Source: Sellimonas catena (lineage in GTDB: Bacteria > Bacillota > Clostridia > Lachnospirales > Lachnospiraceae). Taken from it: a stretch of DNA of 64,000 bases. This document shows, in pieces, positions 59,121 through 64,000 of this stretch. How positions within the stretch are numbered: position 1 is the first letter of the stretch; each line of letters opens with the position of its first letter. The position numbers and the translations under genes were made by a program. The DNA lies in the NCBI RefSeq assembly GCF_045063725.1, contig NZ_CP173695.1; one strand, given 5' to 3'. The notes below the pieces were generated by a model, which was given only the letters and a program-made list of their open reading frames with translations, ran no database searches and was not told where the DNA came from.

Positions 59121-60746
59121 TTATTCTGCTGAAAGATCCAACTCTCTTACTCTGTTTCTTACCGGAAGTACAAATGTCGGAGAAACGGAAAGCTCGTCCA
59201 CTCCCATTCTGAGGAATGTCTCTGTCAGTTCCAGATCTGCTCCAAGCTCGCCGCAGATGCCGACCCACGCGCCTCCTTTGTGTCCATTCTCGATTGTCAT
59301 CTGAATCATGCGAAGCACTGCCGGATGATGTGCATCATAGAACTCATCCAGTTTTGGATTCTGACGGTCAATTGCCAGTGTATACTGGGTCAGGTCGTTT
59401 GTTCCGATACTGAAGAAATCAACCTCCTGGGCAAGCTGTTCACTGATCATGACAGCCGCAGGTGTCTCGATCATGACACCGATTTCAACATCTTTGAATG
59501 GAATTCCGGACTCTCGAAGTTCTTCTTTTACTTCTTCCAGAATCTGTTTAATCTTCCTTACTTCATCAACAGAAATAATCATCGGGAACATGATGGAAAT
59601 ATTTCCGTATGCGCTCGCCCGCAACAGTGCTCTGAGCTGTGTTTTAAATACTTCTTCTCTCGTCAGACAGATACGGATTGCGCGGTATCCGAGAGCCGGA
59701 TTTTCCTCTTTATCCAGTTCAAAATAATCCACCTGTTTGTCAGCACCGATATCCAGTGTCCGGATAATCACTTTCTTTCCGGCCATGTTCTCCGCAACAG
59801 TCTTGTATGCATTAAACTGCTCTGCCTCTGTCGGATATGTGTCGGATTCCAGATAGAGGAATTCACTTCTGAACAGACCGATTCCTTCCGCGTCGTTCAT
59901 CAGAACAGATGCTGTATCCGCTACACTTCCGATGTTTGCATACAGATGAATTTCTTTTCCATCTTTTGTAATCGTCTTCTGTCCTTTTAATGTCTTGAGA
60001 AGTTTCTGTTTTTCTTCTTCTTCAACCACCGCTTTTTTGGCTTTTGCAATTTCCTCTTCATCAGGATCAATGATAACGCATCCCGCATATCCGTCCACAA
60101 TTGCCATATGGCCATGCCACTCTTTCTTTATCGGGATACCGATAATTGCCGGAATATTCATTGTTCTTGCCAGAATCGCCGTATGGGAGTTGGATGATCC
60201 ATGCTCTGTTACAAATGCGAGAAGTTTGGACTTATCCATCTGAACAGTTTCACTTGGTGCAAGATCGTCTGCCACAAGAATCACAGGCTCTTCCAGATTC
60301 CCCATATCATTGTCATATCCGGATAATACAGAAACCAGACGCTCGGAAATATCTTTTACGTCGGCCGCACGGGCTTTCATATAATCGTCATCCATCTCTG
60401 CAAACATTGTGGAGAAGTTATCTCCTGTCATTGCCACAGCGTATTCCGCATTAACACTTTGTGATTCAATCATATTTTGGATGGATCCGTTATAATCCAG
60501 ATCATCTATCATCATCATGTGTACTTCAAAAATTGCCGCGCCTGAATCACCGACCTCATGCAGCGCTTTTTCGTACAGGCCCTGAAGCTGCGCTTTTGCG
60601 GTTTCTTTAGCCTGTTCGAAACGCTCCAGCTCCGCTTTGGGATCATCGATTTTCGTCCTCTTTACCACTGCCGTATTTTTCTCATAGAAAAACACTTTGC
60701 CGATGGCTACCTTTCGAAAGATAGATTTTCCTGCATATTTCTCCAT
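59121..60746 (-). CDS. ptsI: PTS enzyme I (phosphoenolpyruvate-protein phosphotransferase)
   Basis: 541 residues; takes phosphate from PEP and passes it to HPr. The phospho-His lies in EHGSSNSHTAILARTMNIPA. The PEP-binding domain has GIGLFRSEFLYL, RTLDIGADKQV, and the active Cys in GICGELGAD. Length is a little short of the usual 570 but all domains are present. HPr (ptsH) is not adjacent. An orphan IIB gene lies just upstream on the same strand. Confidence 0.95.
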   Translation of the reverse strand: MEKYAGKSIFRKVAIGKVFFYEKNTAVVKRTKIDDPKAELERFEQAKETAKAQLQGLYEKALHEVGDSGAAIFEVHMMMIDDLDYNGSIQNMIESQSVNAEYAVAMTGDNFSTMFAEMDDDYMKARAADVKDISERLVSVLSGYDNDMGNLEEPVILVADDLAPSETVQMDKSKLLAFVTEHGSSNSHTAILARTMNIPAIIGIPIKKEWHGHMAIVDGYAGCVIIDPDEEEIAKAKKAVVEEEEKQKLLKTLKGQKTITKDGKEIHLYANIGSVADTASVLMNDAEGIGLFRSEFLYLESDTYPTEAEQFNAYKTVAENMAGKKVIIRTLDIGADKQVDYFELDKEENPALGYRAIRICLTREEVFKTQLRALLRASAYGNISIMFPMIISVDEVRKIKQILEEVKEELRESGIPFKDVEIGVMIETPAAVMISEQLAQEVDFFSIGTNDLTQYTLAIDRQNPKLDEFYDAHHPAVLRMIQMTIENGHKGGAWVGICGELGADLELTETFLRMGVDELSVSPTFVLPVRNRVRELDLSAE

Positions 60747-60807
60747 ACCGCTACTCTCCTTTTATAAATATAATGTTCTTCCTTCCGGCATCCTCTCCTA
60801 AATATCC

Positions 60808-61113
60808 TTATTCAAGAATTCCTGCTTCTTTCAGTTTCGCCTCAATCTCAGACGCAGATATTACGTTCTGCAGGGCAATGAGTTTTGCTCCCTGCTTTTC
60901 TGCTTCCGTAAACATATCTGCAAAGTGCTGAGCACAGATCACCACATCATACTGCGGAGCAGTCTCTCTGCCTTCTGAAATCGGGCAATGATGTACTTTT
61001 CCCGGCTCAATTCCATGTTTCTTTAATACCTTTTCCAGTGCCATCTGAGCCATCAAACTAGAACCTGCCCCATTTGCACAACATACTAAGAAATTTAAAC
61101 TTTTATCTGCCAT
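60808..61113 (-). CDS. Orphan PTS IIB component (ascorbate UlaB-like)
   Basis: 101 residues. The phospho-cysteine is in LVCCANGAGSSLMAQMALEKVL near the N terminus, the pattern of the ascorbate/lactose IIB class; the rest (YDVVICAQHFADMF) fits. There is no IIA or IIC anywhere nearby, and the upstream sugar kinase is broken, so this looks like a survivor of a dismantled operon. It may still act as a phosphate sink or regulator. Start ATG follows GAGAGGAG. Confidence 0.8.
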   Translation of the reverse strand: MADKSLNFLVCCANGAGSSLMAQMALEKVLKKHGIEPGKVHHCPISEGRETAPQYDVVICAQHFADMFTEAEKQGAKLIALQNVISASEIEAKLKEAGILE

Positions 61114-61231
61114 CTTCTAAGCTCTCCTCTCTTATGTTATGCTTTTTATTCTACCACAAAACTCAGATTTTTTTAATCTTTTTTACTGAATTTTCCCTCT
61201 ATTTCTTTACATTTTTCCTCCGAAAACTTCT

Positions 61232-62156
61232 TCACGGTCCTGCCCCCTGGGCTCCAAGTTCTTTGTCCTCGATCACATCAATCGGTATCTGAAGCACATC
61301 GGCAAACATCTGAACCCAGACATCCGATTTTGCCGCCCCTCCGGAAAGCCGGATCGTTTTCGGGCACTCCCTGTTTTTCAAAAGTTTCTTTACATGTAAT
61401 GCGTGCGAAAAGACAATTCCCTCATAGACAGCCCGAAGCATATGTTTCTTCGTATGATATGCTGTCAGTCCTACGAAGGATCCCCTGGCCAGCGGATTAA
61501 CATTGGATCCATTCAGGAACGGAAGAAAAATCACATTGCAGTCCCACGGTTCAATGGAAGCGACCCAGTCGTTCGTCACATCGTAAACCGATCCCTGTTT
61601 TTCTTCTGCCTCTCTCTTTTCATAATTCATCAGATTCTGTATAAACCACTCCATATTTCCCGCGGATGTCGGACTGCTTTCTTCCACCAGAAAATATCCA
61701 GGAATGCAAAACATGGAATTCAAAGATACCGTGCCATTCGTGACCGGCTCCCTACGGATAAATTCATTGATGCTCCATGTTCCCGCAATCATGCAAAGCT
61801 CCTTTTCACTGCAGAGTCCGGATGCAATGCCGCAGGCATTGACGTCAAACATGCCCGCTGCCACCGGAATTCCAGCCGGAAGTCCGGTCTGCTCCGACCA
61901 GATACAGCCCTTTCCCGTGTCCGGAAAATGATACTCCGGCGATCTTTTCCGGATCCACTCCACTTTCATCTATCGCCCTTTTGATTGATTTCGCATTTAC
62001 TTTCCAAAGCTCATTCATATCCCGTTGCGCATATCCCGGTTTCGGCGTCAGTGTCTGTGTCGGAACAGTTGCTGACGCAAGCTGCTTTCCCTTCTCATCA
62101 AACAAGGCTGTCTTGGAAAATGTCCCGCCATTATCGATTCCTATCAAATATTTCAT
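61232..62156 (-). pseudogene. Remnant of an FGGY carbohydrate kinase (L-xylulokinase-like)
   Basis: N terminus in one frame: LIGIDNGGTFSKTALFDEKG (phosphate loop), PGYAQRDMNELW and GVSFSGHGKGLYL. The C-terminal half resumes in another frame at SEQTGLPAGIPVAAGMFDVNACG, with GTWSINEFIRREPV and LSGGAAKSDVWVQMFADVL. Comparison with L-xylulokinase-type proteins shows that roughly 130 residues are missing at the join near 61905, along with the frame, and the last 50 or so residues are cut away after DKELG. An unrelated tail (TVKKFSEEKC) follows. Two deletions make this a true pseudogene. The family acts in ascorbate or pentose breakdown, in keeping with the UlaB-like IIB next door. Confidence 0.88.
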
Positions 62157-62204
62157 CCGTCTGTCTCCTTCCTTTCTCTGTTCTTTCCCATCGGTTACCA
62201 TAGA

Positions 62205-62250
62205 TCAAGAAAGCCCAGAATACAGATTTCCGGTATTCTGGGCTGTTCTT
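62205..62250 (+). terminator. Hairpin between the kinase remnant and lgt
   Basis: A perfect 12-base stem AGCCCAGAATAC/GTATTCTGGGCT with a nine-base loop, then GTTCTTTATT on the plus strand and TTTCTT on the minus strand. Probably terminates leftward transcription after lgt or an extinct gene. Confidence 0.65.
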
Positions 62251-62371
62251 TATTCTTCTGTCATCTGCGGAACATCCGGACAGTTCGGTCCAAAATGTTT
62301 CAGCAATACAAGCGGCTCTACCTTACTGCCGTTTGTAATTGTTACTCCTTTGACTGCTGCCTGTTCCGAAA
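62250..62371 (-). pseudogene. C-terminal fragment of an unidentified gene
   Basis: Directly after lgt the minus strand reads about 40 open codons ending ...ITNGSKVEPLVLLKHFGPNC and PDVPQMTEE before TAA at 62250-62252. No start codon or ribosome site fits, and the reading looks protein-like rather than random, so I take it as the tail of a gene whose front was deleted. I do not recognise the family. Confidence 0.3.
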
Positions 62372-62381
62372 CAAAAAACTA

Positions 62382-63143
62382 CTATTTCATTACTAATGCT
62401 TTTTTCTTTCCTGTAAGCAGCACTACTATCCCGGCTGCAAAAATGAAAATAGAGATAAACTGCGATGTGGAAAGCACTCCAACGCTTCCTCTCTCCAGGT
62501 CTCCCCGGAAAAACTCCAGAATAAAGCGTCCTGTACTGTAGAAAATAAGGTAACATCCTGAAACTGTTCTTTCTTTCTTCGCATACCTTGCAATCAGACA
62601 AAGCACAATACAATTCAGGAAATCCAGAATACTGGAATAAATCTGCGTCGGTATCAGCGCCACATCATTTGGTGCAAAATCGGATGTGTGGAATGTAATG
62701 GAAAGCGGTGAATCCGTCTCTTTTCCATAACAGCACCCCGCAAGCAGACATCCAATCCTTCCAAATCCCTGGGCCAGAGCGATTGCCGGCGCAATCAGAT
62801 CAAAATACTGCCAGAATTTTTCTTTTTTGATTCTGCAGACTACATATCCTGCCAGAACTCCTCCAATAATTCCTCCATAGACCACAAAGCCTTCCATTTC
62901 ATCTATGATTACACCCGGATCTTTGATAACCCGATCCAGAATTGTCAGATAATATAGTGCTTTTGCTCCAAGCAGCCCAAAAACTACCGAGCTTATAAAA
63001 AGTGTAAATACGATATCCGTATTCATTCGATATTTTCTGGCCCGGAACTCTGTCATCAGATAAGCCGCAATAAATCCAATTCCTATCATCAGTCCATAAC
63101 CGTGCACTGTCAGCCCGCCAATTGTTAACAAGTCATTCTTCAT
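62382..63143 (-). CDS. lgt: Prolipoprotein diacylglyceryl transferase
   Basis: 253 residues, seven predicted spans. Transfers diacylglycerol to the lipobox cysteine of exported lipoproteins such as the binding protein at 41861. Signatures: GLTVHGYGLMIGIGFIAAYL (catalytic His region), ALAQGFGRIGCLLAGCCYG (the Lgt signature with the key Arg) and GRFILEFFRGDLERG. Normal size. Start ATG behind AGGTGAGAAAC, 27 bases after the sigma factor gene. Confidence 0.96.
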   Translation of the reverse strand: MKNDLLTIGGLTVHGYGLMIGIGFIAAYLMTEFRARKYRMNTDIVFTLFISSVVFGLLGAKALYYLTILDRVIKDPGVIIDEMEGFVVYGGIIGGVLAGYVVCRIKKEKFWQYFDLIAPAIALAQGFGRIGCLLAGCCYGKETDSPLSITFHTSDFAPNDVALIPTQIYSSILDFLNCIVLCLIARYAKKERTVSGCYLIFYSTGRFILEFFRGDLERGSVGVLSTSQFISIFIFAAGIVVLLTGKKKALVMK

Positions 63144-63170
63144 TGTTTCTCACCTGGTTACAGTAAATAT

Positions 63171-64000
63171 TTATTCAAAATATTCATTTTGTCCTTTCTC
63201 TCTCATTCTTTGCCTCAGTCTTCTGAGTGCTTTACTTTCTATCTGACGGATTCTCTCTCTTGTCAGATGCATTTTCTGTCCAACTTCCTCCAATGTATAG
63301 ACACGTTCACCATTCATGCCAAAACGCATACGGATAACCTCCTGCTCACGTTCCGGCAGAATCTTCAACAGCTCTTCAATTTCTTCACCTACTATCGTAG
63401 AAATTGCCGCAGTCTCAGGCTGCTGTGCATTGCTGTCTTCGATAAAATTCTCAAGACTGCTGTCCTCTTCTTCTCCTACCGGCGTTTCCAATGAAACCGG
63501 AGTTCTGGCATATGCCAGAATATCTCGTACCTCTTCTTCCGTCTTGTCGCCGAGCTTTGCCGCTATCTCGGCTGGTGTGGCTTCTCTTCCAAGCTCCGTC
63601 ATAAGCTCCTTGGAAGCTCTCCTGACTTTTGTAATATTTTCAGACATATGTACCGGCACACGAATCGTTCTGGACTGATCCGCAATCGCCCGAATCATGG
63701 ACTGTTTGATCCACCAGGAGGCATACGTTGAAAAACGGTAGCCTTTCTGATAATCAAACTTCTCCACCGCTCTCATCAGCCCGATATTTCCTTCCTGAAT
63801 CAAATCCATCAGCTGAAGCCCGTGTCCCACATACTTTTTGGCAATCGAAACCACAAGGCGAAGATTTGCCTCTTCCATCTTTTTCTTCGCCTCAAGATCA
63901 CCCTCGGCAATCTGTCTTGCAAGCTCCTGCTCTTCATCCGGAGTCAATAGCGGGATCCTGTTGATCTCATTCAGATACATTCGGATCGAATCTCCTGCAC
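63171..64000 (-). CDS. rpoD: Primary-type RNA polymerase sigma factor (sigma-70 family), partial at the window edge
   Basis: The 5' end runs off the right edge: seven open codons (AGDSIR) precede the first ATG at 63980, giving AGDSIRMYLNEINRIPLLT, the region 1.2 sequence. Region 2 follows with NLRLVVSIAKKYVGHGLQLMDLIQEGNIGLMRAVEKFDYQKGYRFSTYA-type sequence and WWIKQSMIRAI (-10 binding), region 3 with VRRASKELMTELGREATP, and region 4 with EREQEVIRMRFG and LTRERIRQIESKALRRLR (-35 binding). It reads as a housekeeping-class sigma factor. Whether a longer region 1.1 exists cannot be seen. Confidence 0.93.
   Translation of the reverse strand, partial: AGDSIRMYLNEINRIPLLTPDEEQELARQIAEGDLEAKKKMEEANLRLVVSIAKKYVGHGLQLMDLIQEGNIGLMRAVEKFDYQKGYRFSTYASWWIKQSMIRAIADQSRTIRVPVHMSENITKVRRASKELMTELGREATPAEIAAKLGDKTEEEVRDILAYARTPVSLETPVGEEEDSSLENFIEDSNAQQPETAAISTIVGEEIEELLKILPEREQEVIRMRFGMNGERVYTLEEVGQKMHLTRERIRQIESKALRRLRQRMREKGQNEYFE

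Noticed and set aside
59121..60746. Unusual phospho-His motif GSSNSH in ptsI as a sign of altered function
   Set aside because: The His and the following TAILAR segment are kept, and as I recall similar NSH variants occur in clostridial enzyme I, so nothing unusual follows.
1..64000. CRISPR array, prophage, integrase or rRNA operon
   Set aside because: No regularly spaced repeats, integrase, phage structural genes or rRNA sequence were seen anywhere in the window.

Overview
The window looks like a chromosomal segment of an anaerobic, low-to-mid GC Firmicute of the class Clostridia, most likely family Lachnospiraceae (a gut-type commensal). The signs are rubrerythrin and an FprA-type flavoprotein (oxygen and peroxide defence of anaerobes), two pyrophosphate-type phosphofructokinases, a type III glutamine synthetase, an AspRS-GatCAB route to Asn-tRNA, DUF4091 and DUF3100 proteins, YesMN/LplB/YtcP-type sugar uptake, and strong AGGAGG ribosome binding sites throughout. 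This is inferred from gene content; no rRNA is present to confirm it.

Layout. 0-7.3 kb: S8 serine peptidase, rubrerythrin, a glycosyltransferase and a pair of convergent PPi-phosphofructokinase paralogues with a sugar-nucleotide reductase between them. 7.3-25.7 kb: a nitrogen block read mostly leftwards (purF, pyrG, gltB, gltD, aspS, gatC, gatA, gatB, an unusual GS-I paralogue and an ANTAR regulator), with glnN (GS-III) divergent on the right behind a leader terminator. 25.7-28.0 kb: an AT-rich two-gene insert, an ABC/OLD-like ATPase plus a TOPRIM protein, that resembles an anti-phage module. 28.0-37.1 kb: two DUF4091 paralogues in direct orientation bracket a molybdenum cassette (formate-dehydrogenase-like molybdoenzyme, Fe-S subunit, mobA, moeA, and a mobB fused to an acyltransferase). 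37.1-49.7 kb: a glycan locus with GH109-like and GH110 enzymes and a three-part ABC importer on the minus strand, divergent from a YesM/YesN two-component system, a YesL protein and a GH51 arabinofuranosidase on the plus strand; two copies of a small terminal-inverted-repeat element flank the GH51 gene. 49.8-54.9 kb: tRNA-Arg, FprA, YitT, an acetyltransferase, acylphosphatase and an ABC-class ATPase. 54.8-59.1 kb: TauE/SafE permease, an amidohydrolase, a small membrane protein, a DUF3100 membrane protein, and a divergent Crp/Fnr regulator. 59.1-64 kb: ptsI, an orphan PTS IIB, remnants of a sugar kinase, lgt, and a primary-type sigma factor running off the right edge.

How the parts work together. 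The nitrogen block joins ammonia assimilation (GS, GOGAT), glutamine-consuming synthesis (CTP, PRPP amination) and glutamine-dependent tRNA amidation. The glycan locus has the logic of sensing outside (YesMN), importing oligosaccharides (SBP plus two permeases, ATPase supplied elsewhere) and trimming them inside the cell, since GH109, GH110, GH51 and DUF4091 proteins all lack signal peptides.

Gene decay is a theme: an in-frame TGA in the molybdoenzyme, single-base frameshifts in fprA and in the amidohydrolase, and a sugar kinase with an internal and a terminal deletion. The single-base cases could be sequencing errors; the kinase deletions could not.
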